Notes: generated by a model not told the origin, from the letters alone. Shown: positions 15,106 to 23,226, counted from the first letter of the stretch. The stretch is DNA of 64,000 nt from Nitrososphaera sp. (GCA_039938515.1 JBDUUL010000015.1:248001-312000), one strand, 5' to 3'. Program-made: numbers and translations.

Positions 15106-15723
15106 ATGAGTGAGGTTTGGAACAGGGCGTACTCCTCGGACAAGAGCTTTTTCGGAGAGGAGCCGAGCAATTTTGCGATGCTTTGCTTTAACCATATGAA
15201 GGTCAATAATGTCAAGAAAGTCTTGGAGCTAGGTGCAGGCCATGGGAGAGACAGCGTATTCTTTGCATCAAACGGGATCAATGTAACGGCACTTGATTAT
15301 TCTTCAGTCGGAGTCAGTATTATTAGCAGGCTGGCAACTGAAAATAGGCTACCATTAGTTGCCAAGGTATTCGATGTGAACATGCCACTGCCTTTTGAGG
15401 ACGGCTCTTTTGACGCAGTCTATTCGAATATGGTATTCAATATGCGCTTTTCAATAGAGCAGCTGCACTCTATATTTGCCGAAATAAGAAGAGTCCTAAA
15501 ACGAAGGGGATTCAATTTCTTCTCTGTCCGAAACATTAACGACAAATCCTTTGCTAAAGGCGTCAAGGTAGAGGAAGGCATCTACGACATTAACGGCTTT
15601 CAGATTCGCTTCTTTACAGAGCAGCTTATACAGGACTTGACTGAAGGCTTTGAGATATTTTGGATAAATGAGGAATCGGTTGGCCAGGTAACGCTATACC
15701 TTGTTTCGAGCAGAAAAGCCTAG
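15106..15723 (+). CDS. Class I SAM-dependent methyltransferase
   Basis: 205 residues from the ATG (MSEVWNRAYSS). The longer frame would add 40 Cys-rich residues atypical of the family. SAM-binding motif I is VLELGAGHGRDSVFFASNG, followed by the acidic loop TALDYSS, motif II DGSFDAVYSNMVF, and a post-motif VLKRRGFNFFSVR. The best resemblance is to small tellurite-resistance/thiopurine-type methyltransferases (TehB-like). Substrate unknown. A purine-rich AAAGGG lies 6 nt upstream. Confidence 0.85.
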   Translation: MSEVWNRAYSSDKSFFGEEPSNFAMLCFNHMKVNNVKKVLELGAGHGRDSVFFASNGINVTALDYSSVGVSIISRLATENRLPLVAKVFDVNMPLPFEDGSFDAVYSNMVFNMRFSIEQLHSIFAEIRRVLKRRGFNFFSVRNINDKSFAKGVKVEEGIYDINGFQIRFFTEQLIQDLTEGFEIFWINEESVGQVTLYLVSSRKA

Positions 15724-15796
15724 TCCGATATAGATTCCACACTGGAATTCACTTATACGAGGTATGCGATTCTGCACTGTGAGTAGCGCAACAGTC

Positions 15797-16225
15797 ATGG
15801 GGAACATGCAGCTCATGCAAACTTTGGACAATGCGTGGAATTCTCAGGACTGGAATACCTTTGAGAAGCGGCATGCAGAGAATGTTGCAGTTTATTGGCC
15901 GGGCCAACCTGAGCCAACAAGGGGCGTGCATAATCATAGAGCAGAGTCCATTGAATTTTTCAAAGCATTTCCGGATAATCACCTTGTAAACAATCCGTAT
16001 AAAATTCTGTTTGCAAACGGCGACCATACATGCTCAATTGCAGACTTTACCGGCACATTCAAAGGACCCATGAAGGGCGCTGACGGGAAGACTATTCCAC
16101 CCACTAACAAGAAATTCCATCTGGAATTTTGTACAGTGGCTACTTGGAAAGACGGCAAAATCACTGAAGAGCGATTATTCTACGACTTGGTTGGTATGCT
16201 AAAACAAATAGGCGTGATGTCCTAG
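15797..16225 (+). CDS. SnoaL-like (NTF2-fold) protein
   Basis: 142 residues from the ATG MGNMQLMQTLDNAWNSQDW; an in-frame ATG at 15764 would add 11. The fold is an alpha+beta cone with AVYWPGQPEPTRGVHNHRAE, FFKAFPDNHL, the strand TCSIADFTGTFKGPM, and a C-terminal KITEERLFYDLVGMLKQIG. This matches the polyketide-cyclase-like SnoaL group, in which His/Asp residues in the cone act as acid-base. Here the physiological reaction is unknown. Monocistronic. Confidence 0.8.
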   Translation: MGNMQLMQTLDNAWNSQDWNTFEKRHAENVAVYWPGQPEPTRGVHNHRAESIEFFKAFPDNHLVNNPYKILFANGDHTCSIADFTGTFKGPMKGADGKTIPPTNKKFHLEFCTVATWKDGKITEERLFYDLVGMLKQIGVMS

Positions 16226-16257
16226 TACTCCACTAGGCCGTCATTGAAGATTGGACT

Positions 16258-16319
16258 CTGTTAACTTGGCGGAGGCCAGCGCTGGTCTCAAAGGCATCAA
16301 TACCCACCAAGTTAACAGC
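16258..16319 (+). repeat. Repeat family D copy 1 (inverted repeat)
   Basis: CTGTTAACTTGGCGG and CCACCAAGTTAACAG pair with one mismatch around a 32-bp centre that itself contains the palindrome GGCCAGCGCTGG. It lies 33 bp after the SnoaL-like gene and could also act as a terminator. Confidence 0.55.
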
Positions 16320-16524
16320 ACCGCTCGAGATGCAGAGCGTGGCAATTACAGTTGTTGAGCCTGATCCTGCTCTGGTTGAGAAAGCGAAGAACAGCAAGTA
16401 AGGACTGAAGAGAAAGCCACAGAATATAGTGTTATACTATGGTTACTGCTTGCTTATGGGGTTTGCTTAACATGCATCAGCCAACCTTATCGGGCAGACG
16501 GACGTTAATTACTATGAGATACAA

Positions 16525-16641
16525 ATGCTGCCAACAGACATTCTGGCAATGATCCTTGGAATAGCTGGTCTATGCGGAGCACTCGCGTATGTGGTCGCAG
16601 GATCTAAGATAAGACACGCGCTCCACATCACACATGCATGA
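16525..16641 (+). CDS. 38-residue single-span membrane protein
   Basis: MLPTDILAMILGIAGLCGAL continues AYVV as one transmembrane helix, followed by GSKIRHALHITHA, a basic His-rich tail. It is flanked by two inverted repeats (16258-16319 and 16729-16800). No family recognised; size and layout resemble other single-span miniproteins in this window. Confidence 0.5.
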   Translation: MLPTDILAMILGIAGLCGALAYVVAGSKIRHALHITHA

Positions 16642-16728
16642 TGACCAGCCTCCACTTTTTCTGGATTGATTATTGAAGGCAAATCTGTCCGTGCACACAG
16701 CTATAATCTAAAGTGCTTCACAGGCGGC

Positions 16729-16800
16729 TCTGGTAACTTAACGGGACATGATTCGAATTGCGTGCGTAGATTTCCATCCATGTCCCGCCAAGTTACCAGA
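16729..16800 (+). repeat. Repeat family D copy 2 (inverted repeat)
   Basis: TCTGGTAACTT..GGGACATG and CATGTCCCGCC-AAGTTACCAGA form 20-bp arms with a 3-base mismatch, around a 29-bp centre. The arms share GTAACTTGGCGG with copy 1. It lies between a miniprotein gene and the 3' end of the minus-strand gene at 16829. Confidence 0.55.
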
Positions 16801-16828
16801 ACTTGTGTTTGAATATGGATCACCTCTT

Positions 16829-17473
16829 TCAGCCTTCCAAGAATACTGTAAAGTAGTCTGGAAATACCTGCACTGACTGTTGCTCGCTTGGAGAGGCATT
16901 CTTTACATTAGTTATTGTGAGGGCTGGATTGAATTGGAGTGTTTTTCCTACCATTTCGCTTGGAAAGTCCTTTGGCAGATTGACAGTTGCTGTTATCGTA
17001 GCATTCTCGCCTGCAGCAATGTCTACTGCGCTCGGAGAGTAAGAGATGTAGGGACTAAGACTCATTAGACCTGGTGGCTTCTTTCCTTGAATAATGTACT
17101 GAGATCTCTCAAAAGCAGTCATGTTTTTGGCAAATGACGGAAGCACCATCATTCCGCTTGAGCCCTTTGCTACAACATGGAGCGTCGGATAGTCTGAAGA
17201 ATTTGAAATATGGTGCAGCACTATGGTGACTGTTCCATTCTCGCCGCGTGTGAGGTTAAGGAGTTTAGGAGAGATGCTCACATCGATTGCCTGCTTTCCT
17301 CCTGCATGTAGAAATGAGGAAGGATCGTCCACCAAACTACCGACACTAGTGCTGTTTACAGGTTGCGTAGTGCTGGCTGCAGAAGGTGCGGGTCTGAAAA
17401 GAAGCCAGGCAGCCCCCAGCAAGACTCCGGCTGCTACGATACCTGCGATAAGTCCGTACCTTTGATTCTTCAA
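16829..17473 (-). CDS. Membrane-anchored exported protein, beta-rich
   Basis: 214 residues from a TTG preceded by a GAGGAG Shine-Dalgarno. The N-terminal signal anchor is YGLIAGIVAAGVLLGAAWLLF. The rest is a Ser/Asn-rich ectodomain with Ig-like features (VSISPKLLNLTRGENGTVTI, ITATVNLPKDFPSEMVGKTL), like archaeal surface adhesin or NEW3-type beta domains. No catalytic motif. Probably a surface protein. Confidence 0.7.
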   Translation of the reverse strand: MKNQRYGLIAGIVAAGVLLGAAWLLFRPAPSAASTTQPVNSTSVGSLVDDPSSFLHAGGKQAIDVSISPKLLNLTRGENGTVTIVLHHISNSSDYPTLHVVAKGSSGMMVLPSFAKNMTAFERSQYIIQGKKPPGLMSLSPYISYSPSAVDIAAGENATITATVNLPKDFPSEMVGKTLQFNPALTITNVKNASPSEQQSVQVFPDYFTVFLEG

Positions 17474-17641
17474 AGCGACTCCTCTTGAGGAGAGAACTAC
17501 ATAATATTTCTGGAATCAGACATTAGAAGATTTCCTGCTGATCCGAGGCTCAGTTATACAGGGTTTGCGGCTCTATGAATGAAAGGTCATTTTTCAGGCT
17601 ATTGTAGCGCGAATTAACGAGAGCGGCGTGATTGTTGTCCC

Positions 17642-17983
17642 CTAGCTAAAGTTCTTTGTCCGAACCTGCATCAAATGATACCACAAATCCCTGATAGACC
17701 TCCCAGTATCAGTATCATTCCTTATGAAGTAGGTGTTTACTTCCTTGTCCTCGGTAGCGCTGCTTGGGTCTTGGATCCTCTTTGCGCCAATTCCTGCAGC
17801 GTCTATATCTAAGAGGTCGTCAATCGTTCTGTTTATGGCGCCCATGGCTGCCCCAGTGTCTTCTCGAATCTCAGCTGCTGTCCGGTGGTCTTCAGTCGAT
17901 AGAAGATAATCTATAATGACAGCCGCTTCGCTTCCGACAAATAGTGAGTTCAACGGAGTGCTAGGCTGTTTCGTTGTACTCAT
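17642..17983 (-). CDS. Winged-helix regulator
   Basis: 113 residues from the ATG MSTTKQPSTPLN (an upstream in-frame ATG would add 7). Helix-turn-helix region AAVIIDYLLSTEDHRTAAEI followed by REDTGAAMGAINRTIDDLL, then a short wing including VNTYFIRND and a C-terminal helix WYHLMQVRTK. Probably a DNA-binding regulator. It sits directly downstream of the flavoprotein gene on the same strand but is separated by 90 bp and read away from it. Confidence 0.7.
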   Translation of the reverse strand: MSTTKQPSTPLNSLFVGSEAAVIIDYLLSTEDHRTAAEIREDTGAAMGAINRTIDDLLDIDAAGIGAKRIQDPSSATEDKEVNTYFIRNDTDTGRSIRDLWYHLMQVRTKNFS

Positions 17984-18073
17984 TAAGATCAACGTTCCTA
18001 CCACGGCGCTTTACTTAAAGAACTCCCTTTTCAACTCTGCATTGGCAACGAGAGACTGATCGGTAATCGTGTT

Positions 18074-19747
18074 CTAGTCTCGAATTGCTTGATGGACAAA
18101 TGAAATGGCAATAGACCCCTCGCCAACGGCCGATGCGACTCGCTTGATGCTACCGCTTCGCACGTCTCCTACCGCAAATACTCCCGGCAGGCTCGTCTCG
18201 AGCATGTGCGGCGCGCGTCTCCGAGGCCAGCGCGCGACGCCTAGGTCCTCCGTTGTCAGTTCAGAGCCTGTTTTTATAAAGCCCTTATCGTCCTGCGCTA
18301 TGCATCCGCCAAGCCAGCGAGTATTTGGAACGGCGCCTGTCATAAGAAAAACATGCCGAATATTGCAGTCTTGCAGCTGTCCCGTCAGATTATCCTTCCA
18401 TCGAACCGTTTCCAGATGCGCACTGCCGCCAAGGGATGCGATCTCGGTGTGTCGGTGCAACGTGATTGAAGGAGTATCCTCAATGCGACGGACAAGGTAG
18501 CGTGACATTGTCTCGGCCAGGTCCGAAGACCGTATGAGAATGTGCACTCGTTTGGAAAAACCGGCCAGGAAAACCGCAGCCTGGCCAGCCGAGTTTCCCC
18601 CGCCGACTACAATTACTTCCTCACCTTTGCAAAGCTGCGATTCAACAAAGGTTGCCCCGTAGTACACTCCAACCCCTTCAAAATGCGACAGGTTGTCAAG
18701 CGGCAGCTTTCTGTACTCTACCCCGGTCGAGATTATAATAGCTCGGCTTGGAATTTGGGCACCGCTCTCGACTTCCACCAGGTACGGCCTACGGTCACAC
18801 ACAAGACGGACCACCTTGGCAATGCGCACCTGCGCGCCAAACTTTTCTGCCTGCATGTAGGCACGACCCGCTAGCTCCTGGCCGGATATGCCGGTGGGAA
18901 ATCCTAGGTAATTTTCAATTCTAGAGCTAGAGCCCGCCTGGCCACCCGGAGAATTAGTTTCCAGAAGCAAGACATCAAGGCCTTCGGAGGCGCCATAGAC
19001 GGCGGCAGCCAAGCCGGCGGGACCTGCACCGATGATAACCAGGTCACGAATATGCGCCTGGTCAAAGATTTCGTTAAATCCAAGGCAATCCGCAACCTGC
19101 TGGTTAGTGGGGTTCTTTAGCACGATTTGACCCCTGCAAATCATTACAGGAACATCGGTAGTTTCGATTTTGAAACTATCCAGCAGCTGCTGGACGTCGG
19201 GGCTGCCTTCCAGGTCAATGTAAGAATAAGGGTGCCCGTTACGTGTCAAGAATTCTTTGATTCTGAGTGTTCCTGCAGAGTGCGTCGAGCCAACAAGCAC
19301 GACGTCCCCCATACCCGCAGCTACTAACTCGACCCTGCGGAGAATAAACGCTCTTATCAGTATCTCTCCTATTTCCATATCATTCTGCATCAGGGAAATC
19401 ATCTGAAGTCGGCCAAGTTTGACAAGTTCGCCCGCTTTCGTGGCACGCATTCTTACCATGGTCGGGCGACCTGAAAGGTTGTTGACCTCCCCCGTGAATT
19501 CACCGGGCCCATGAATAGTAATGAGCGTTTCTGAACCTAATGAAGGTCTCAGGATTTCCAATTCTCCTGAGACAATCACAAAGAATGGGATGTCCCTGTC
19601 ACCCTGCTCGACGAGTACTTCGCCAGGCTGCATCGCATACACGCTCCCTTGGGTTTTGATGCGATCAATTTGTGCTGCAGTCAGCTTTGGAAATATCCTG
19701 TCAAGCCGAGATTTGTTAAGAGGAAGTCCTCTGCGAGCATCGCTCAT
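18074..19747 (-). CDS. cNMP-binding / thioredoxin-reductase-like flavoprotein
   Basis: 557 residues in three parts: an N-terminal cyclic-nucleotide-binding beta roll (about 15-135, GELEILRPSLGSETL, GPGEFTGEVNNLSG); a thioredoxin/glutaredoxin-like linker (about 150-225, cis-Pro in DVPVMIC); and a pyridine-nucleotide-disulfide reductase module (about 235-557) with FAD site VIIGAGPAGLAAAVYGAS, NADPH site VIVVGGGNSAGQAA and C-terminal FAVGDVRSGSIKRVASAVGEG. The redox CxxC of true thioredoxin reductases is absent (YYGATFVE at that place), and the linker lacks CxxC too. The architecture is best known in bacteria, which suggests transfer (inference). Confidence 0.93.
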   Translation of the reverse strand: MSDARRGLPLNKSRLDRIFPKLTAAQIDRIKTQGSVYAMQPGEVLVEQGDRDIPFFVIVSGELEILRPSLGSETLITIHGPGEFTGEVNNLSGRPTMVRMRATKAGELVKLGRLQMISLMQNDMEIGEILIRAFILRRVELVAAGMGDVVLVGSTHSAGTLRIKEFLTRNGHPYSYIDLEGSPDVQQLLDSFKIETTDVPVMICRGQIVLKNPTNQQVADCLGFNEIFDQAHIRDLVIIGAGPAGLAAAVYGASEGLDVLLLETNSPGGQAGSSSRIENYLGFPTGISGQELAGRAYMQAEKFGAQVRIAKVVRLVCDRRPYLVEVESGAQIPSRAIIISTGVEYRKLPLDNLSHFEGVGVYYGATFVESQLCKGEEVIVVGGGNSAGQAAVFLAGFSKRVHILIRSSDLAETMSRYLVRRIEDTPSITLHRHTEIASLGGSAHLETVRWKDNLTGQLQDCNIRHVFLMTGAVPNTRWLGGCIAQDDKGFIKTGSELTTEDLGVARWPRRRAPHMLETSLPGVFAVGDVRSGSIKRVASAVGEGSIAISFVHQAIRD

Positions 19748-19934
19748 TCAACCCGTCTCCCGTGCATCCGGGCTTGCACAGCCATCAGTGTGGCATTGCA
19801 TTATAGTCGCATAAACCTTCGGACAGGTGGCTTTTAAGAAGTGTGAAAATCGAATTTGATATCATGGTAATGTAAAATGGCATGACAATAGAACAGGCGA
19901 GTCAAGCGTAGTGAACTGTATTATTCAGCTTCAG

Positions 19935-20196
19935 TTATGATGTGGAGGATTCCCGCACTGCAGACAGCCCTTCTTCTGTTATGCTCCATAATCTGTAATC
20001 ATCATGCGGAGGACGAGGTTGTCCTTCTTTAACCAACCTTCGCCATTCCAGTTTATTCGTATTCTCTTGCCAGAGTAACTGAAAGCCCACTCCGAGAGAT
20101 TATTTCCGTTTCAAGGACGTCCTTCTTGACATTATTTCGGGACAGCTCGGCTACTATACCGAGAATTTCGTGGCTTACTTCGTCAGGACCGGCCAT
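19935..20196 (-). pseudogene. Frameshifted small winged-helix gene
   Basis: The first frame (start 20196) encodes MAGPDEVSHEILGIVAELS and continues to SGLSVTLAREYE, then stops at 20053. Shifting by one base at that stop gives KLEWRRLVKEG and then YRLWSITEEGLSAVRES, stopping at 19935. Joined, the two halves form a typical thaumarchaeal winged helix with a WSITEEG wing end. A single inserted T in the TACGAATAAACT region explains the break. Sequencing error or programmed frameshifting cannot be excluded. Confidence 0.6.
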
Positions 20197-20343
20197 CGTT
20201 AAACCGCGAGGACTATGCTATTAAGAATTGTCTTTGCGTGACCATTATCCTGTTAACGCAATTGAATCACAAAACGTAACAAGCCTCAAGCCGTGTCCCT
20301 TCGACTTGAGTGACGCACTTGAAGACCCACTAGTGCTAAATAC

Positions 20344-20991
20344 GTGAACCACGCACTAGAAGTGAAATCTGCTCTGACGGATATTCCTAACCCACAAAAC
20401 CATACTGAGGTTGACAATGCAATTGGCCCGGTCACAGTAATCGTCACGCGGAGAGCAAGGGTGGGAAAAAACAATGAATTTGAACAGTGGATGGATGGAA
20501 TCCTCCATGCAGCAATGAAATTTGAAGGCCATATGGGAGTAAACGTTATTCGCCCAACTACACCCAGCCGAGATTATACCATAATCTTTCGATTCGACAC
20601 CTATTCCAATTTAACCAGGTGGGAAAATTCTGAAATCAGACAGGTGTGGCTCAAGAAAAGTTTAGAGATAACAGAAGGCGAGCCAGTGGTTGAGAAGCAA
20701 ACTGGGCTGGAATTCTGGTTTACGCCAAAAGAGCTTGTCAAGGATGGCCAGCTGATTCAGCGACCAACAATCCCGCCAAGATACAAAATGGCGATCGTAA
20801 CAGGCGCATTTGTATTTCTACTTCTTATCAGTATCGCTCAGGCACTGAGGCAAACTTTAGGATCAGTATTGCCATCAATTCTTGTCACTTTGATTTCCGT
20901 AATAGTCATGGTTATACTCATGACGTACGTAATAATGCCGTCAGCTACCAAGCTTTTGAGGCCTTGGCTCTACAAGGACAAGCCTTTCTGA
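20344..20991 (+). CDS. ABM-domain protein with C-terminal membrane anchor
   Basis: 215 residues (GTG start). An antibiotic-biosynthesis-monooxygenase-type ferredoxin-like domain spans about 28-125 (PVTVIVTRRARVGKNNEFEQ, FEGHMGVNVIRP, YTIIFRFDTYSNLTRWENSE). It is followed by two hydrophobic helices (about 147-170 and 178-200, AIVTGAFVFLLLISIAQAL and ILVTLISVIVMVILMTYVI). Such fusions occur in bacteria and archaea as putative membrane-bound heme- or quinone-handling proteins; function not established. Confidence 0.85.
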   Translation: MNHALEVKSALTDIPNPQNHTEVDNAIGPVTVIVTRRARVGKNNEFEQWMDGILHAAMKFEGHMGVNVIRPTTPSRDYTIIFRFDTYSNLTRWENSEIRQVWLKKSLEITEGEPVVEKQTGLEFWFTPKELVKDGQLIQRPTIPPRYKMAIVTGAFVFLLLISIAQALRQTLGSVLPSILVTLISVIVMVILMTYVIMPSATKLLRPWLYKDKPF

Positions 20992-21471
20992 ACAATTAAC
21001 TCCAAGGTAGGCCCAGCTTTTCGGAGGACAATAGGTGTCACCAGTTTATCCACAAAAAAGTGCCAACTTGAAAATCGCATGTCTCTGGGGACTTAGAGAC
21101 ACCCGCGCTTTCGCGGATGAATGTCGACAGATCAGAACAATCTAGTACGCGGCACCATGCGCGCGATCTGCGCCCGAGAAAAGTTGCCTCGCACACAGGT
21201 ATTTTGCATCTTTCGAGCTAATCTAGAGCGACGATCCCGTTTCAAACTTTCCGATGTTCAACGACGTGGTTGGCGAATTTGAAGTCTAATTGCCTTCGCC
21301 TTGTCCCGTACGATGGCCGGAGCAACTACTCAAGATAATTTTATGAAGCTCGCTTTCTGGGTCTGACACTCCTATACCCTTGCGACCAATCCATACCCTT
21401 GGTCTTCTTACCAGCTGACAAGTCAAAATGCAATGCTTTAATCCCGCAGTATTAGCTGTCTGCATCAGACA
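20992..21471. other. Spacer with tandem hairpins
   Basis: No gene supported. It contains the two adjacent hairpins at 21080-21116 and otherwise nothing recognisable. A minus frame at 21286-21657 is a shadow of the 21472 gene. Confidence 0.5.
21080..21116. other. Two adjacent perfect hairpins
   Basis: TGTCTCT/AGAGACA with an 8-nt loop, then one base, then CCGCG/CGCGG with a 4-nt CTTT loop. Stacked short stems like these are more typical of a structured RNA than of an archaeal terminator. No T-run follows. Confidence 0.45.
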
Positions 21472-22149
21472 ATGAAATTTGCCATGCTGGGAGCAATTTC
21501 CTGCGCCCTTGCCGCGCTTGTTATCATCGCCATTCCAGTGCCAAACGCACGCGCAGGAAGCCTGGACATTAGTGATATCAATCTGAATGGAAACAAGACC
21601 AGCGCTCCAGTGGTGCAGTCTCCCGCTGCAATGACAACCACTGCGAGAAATATCCAAGTCAGGCTGTCATGGCCCCAGCCAATCAACTCGATCAGCAATC
21701 AGACCACCACATTTTCAATCGAGTTTTGGAACGCCAGTACAAACCAGAGGTTAAATTCAGTTGCCTATTCGGTTCACATGGCACTCAATGGCACAAGCAT
21801 AGGCCACGTTCGTAACCTTACAACGGCTGGCGGAGTCGGAACTGTCGTGCAAAAGTTCAACTGCTCCGGGACGCTGAGCGTGTTTGTTGACATCCAGAAA
21901 GCCGGGGCGTTGCCGGTAAACCAGACGGTTCAGTTCAACATTGCCGTAACACCCGAATTGCCAGCGGCTACGCTTGTCCTCACAGCGTCGTTATCTGCCC
22001 TGATAGCGATTTTGCTGGCCAGGCGACGGCTTGTGCATCCATCGCGGCAGGTCGGCTACCCGAGGACTATTATTCAAGGCGCAGGCAGTATTCCGGAGAA
22101 ATACTATTGCGACTGCAGAGCCTGTACAGGCCGGCAAGGAGCTGTTTAG
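21472..22149 (+). CDS. Exported protein with PEF-like C-terminal anchor
   Basis: 225 residues. Signal peptide at 1-28 (MLGAISCALAALVIIAIPVP, cleavage near ARAG). The beta-rich ectodomain has many Asn-x-Ser/Thr sites. Then VTPELPAATLVLTASL continues as a membrane helix to ARRR, a PEF-like sorting tail. Unusually, about 37 residues follow the basic stop, with a CDCRAC cluster; the family normally ends at the arginines, so the frame may extend past a lost stop. Relative in design to 6285-6887. Confidence 0.7.
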   Translation: MKFAMLGAISCALAALVIIAIPVPNARAGSLDISDINLNGNKTSAPVVQSPAAMTTTARNIQVRLSWPQPINSISNQTTTFSIEFWNASTNQRLNSVAYSVHMALNGTSIGHVRNLTTAGGVGTVVQKFNCSGTLSVFVDIQKAGALPVNQTVQFNIAVTPELPAATLVLTASLSALIAILLARRRLVHPSRQVGYPRTIIQGAGSIPEKYYCDCRACTGRQGAV

Positions 22150-22294
22150 ATCAAGGCTTGCACCGGGCGATTGTACTTCTCTTGTGACTCGTATCGAGAA
22201 AAAGGGCCTGCCGGTGACAGATTTGGCCACCGCAGCCGGCAAGCCCTGCCTTGCTGCGCTCTTTAAAGCGCAAAAACGACTGCAGAGAACTTGA
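22031..22294 (+). CDS. Possible overlapping ORF
   Basis: The frame overlaps the 3' end of the exported-protein gene. Only its second half looks gene-like (SLVTRIEKKGLPVTDLATAA, ending FKAQKRLQRT), and its stop overlaps the TTG of 22291-22383. No good start in the gene-like part. Uncertain. Confidence 0.25.
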   Translation: MCIHRGRSATRGLLFKAQAVFRRNTIATAEPVQAGKELFRSRLAPGDCTSLVTRIEKKGLPVTDLATAAGKPCLAALFKAQKRLQRT

Positions 22295-22383
22295 TTATAA
22301 CTATAGTAGAGGAGGCTGCGGCCAAAACTTCGGAGGCCGAGGTCGAGGCATGGCTGAAATGTATTTTAGTGGAGCGTAGGTAA
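22291..22383 (+). CDS. 30-residue acidic helical miniprotein
   Basis: TTG start overlapping the preceding stop (TTGA). Product IITIVEEAAAKTSEAEVEAW then LKCILVERR, an amphipathic helix. Followed 9 nt later by another miniprotein gene. Plausible coupled microproteins; no family. Confidence 0.35.
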   Translation: MIITIVEEAAAKTSEAEVEAWLKCILVERR

Positions 22384-22392
22384 TCACCTAAC

Positions 22393-22515
22393 ATGGAGCG
22401 CCTTGCGAAGATGACCGAGCAGGAAAAAGCAGCACGTCAGAAGCGCATGCTGCAGGAAGGCCTCGCCATAATAATAGAAGACCGAGAGTTTCTAGAAGAG
22501 CTGGGCAGGCTCTAA
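22393..22515 (+). CDS. 40-residue helical miniprotein
   Basis: ATG-started, rich in Glu/Lys/Arg: LAKMTEQEKAARQKRMLQEG then LAIIIEDREFLEELGRL. Predicted two amphipathic helices, no Cys. Codon use is gene-like and the stop is followed by a spacer. No family recognised. Confidence 0.5.
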   Translation: MERLAKMTEQEKAARQKRMLQEGLAIIIEDREFLEELGRL

Positions 22516-22713
22516 CGTTTTCGTGCTTATTTGAGCCGATTTTTGTCAGTGACCTTGTCCACGAGGTCCAGTATATTGCCGAGCCATTCAGAGAGGCCTA
22601 CTTAAGACAGGGTGGGCTGGTAGACAGGCAGAAGCCTCATGGTGTCGATGCTGTCGCCCCCTCTCCCCCCAAGTGCCAGCTATGCTATAAGGTGGGCATT
22701 TCAGCTCGCCTCG

Positions 22714-22929
22714 ATGCAATGCATCCTTTATTGCAACTGGGTTGGACGCAAAGCTGCGAATTTTGGTGAAGGCTGGAAATACTGCTCTCTATGCTGTACT
22801 TACTTTAACCAGAAAGGCGTCCGGTGTCCTTGCTGTGGACGGACTCTAAGAGATGCCAGTTATCCTCGCTGCGAGAAATGCGGCAGGAAGCTCAAAGCGG
22901 GCGTTTGCTATTTCTGTAAAGAAAAGTGA
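22714..22929 (+). CDS. Double zinc-ribbon small protein
   Basis: 71 residues from the ATG MQCILYCNW; the frame extends upstream to 22639. Three or four Cys pairs are present: CSLCC, CPCC, CEKC and CYFC, spaced as two zinc ribbons, with a basic RTLRDASY between them. A paralog with the block RCTSCGIYI-x7-RCPCC is encoded at 28957-29265. Proteins like this are frequent in Nitrososphaera; likely nucleic-acid or protein binding. Confidence 0.65.
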   Translation: MQCILYCNWVGRKAANFGEGWKYCSLCCTYFNQKGVRCPCCGRTLRDASYPRCEKCGRKLKAGVCYFCKEK

Positions 22930-22940
22930 AAAAACGGAGA

Positions 22941-23102
22941 CTACAGGTCTCGCTTTAGATCCTTAGCTGCGTCGCCTGCCTTTATCTTGGCTCTGTTCAG
23001 TGTTTCAGAGCTAGGCTTGCCTTCAGCGTGATCCTTGGCAGTCTCTGCCTTTGCCCTGACATTCTGTTCCAAGTTTTTCAGGTCCTTTTTGATGTCTGTC
23101 AT
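22941..23102 (-). CDS. 53-residue CsbD/LEA-like hydrophilic protein
   Basis: A fully hydrophilic, Lys/Ala/Asp-rich helix: MTDIKKDLKNLEQNVRAKAE, KDHAEGKPSSE, LNRAKIKAGDAAKDLKRDL. Composition and the KAGDAAKDLK repeat resemble CsbD-like or LEA-type stress proteins. A TATA-like AAGTTTATCAG lies about 20 bp upstream. It is convergent with the zinc-ribbon gene. Confidence 0.65.
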   Translation of the reverse strand: MTDIKKDLKNLEQNVRAKAETAKDHAEGKPSSETLNRAKIKAGDAAKDLKRDL

Positions 23103-23152
23103 TATATTACTGATAAACTTGATTGCTTAAGACGGCTTCACAATACATTGAA

Positions 23153-23226
23153 AGGCCAGGGGAGACGCCACTCAAAGACAAGAGTGATTGGCGCTGGTGG
23201 GAAGTAGGGCGAGCTCCGCCTGGCCC
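23153..23226 (+). repeat. Repeat C copy 2
   Basis: GGCCAGGGGAGACGCC identical to 5142-5157, and GGGCGAGCTCCGCCTGGCCC at the right. The end stem GGCCAGG/CCTGGCC is kept. The centre is longer and has its own hairpin (CACTC/GAGTG). It lies 170 bp upstream of the coiled-coil gene at 23398. Confidence 0.55.
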
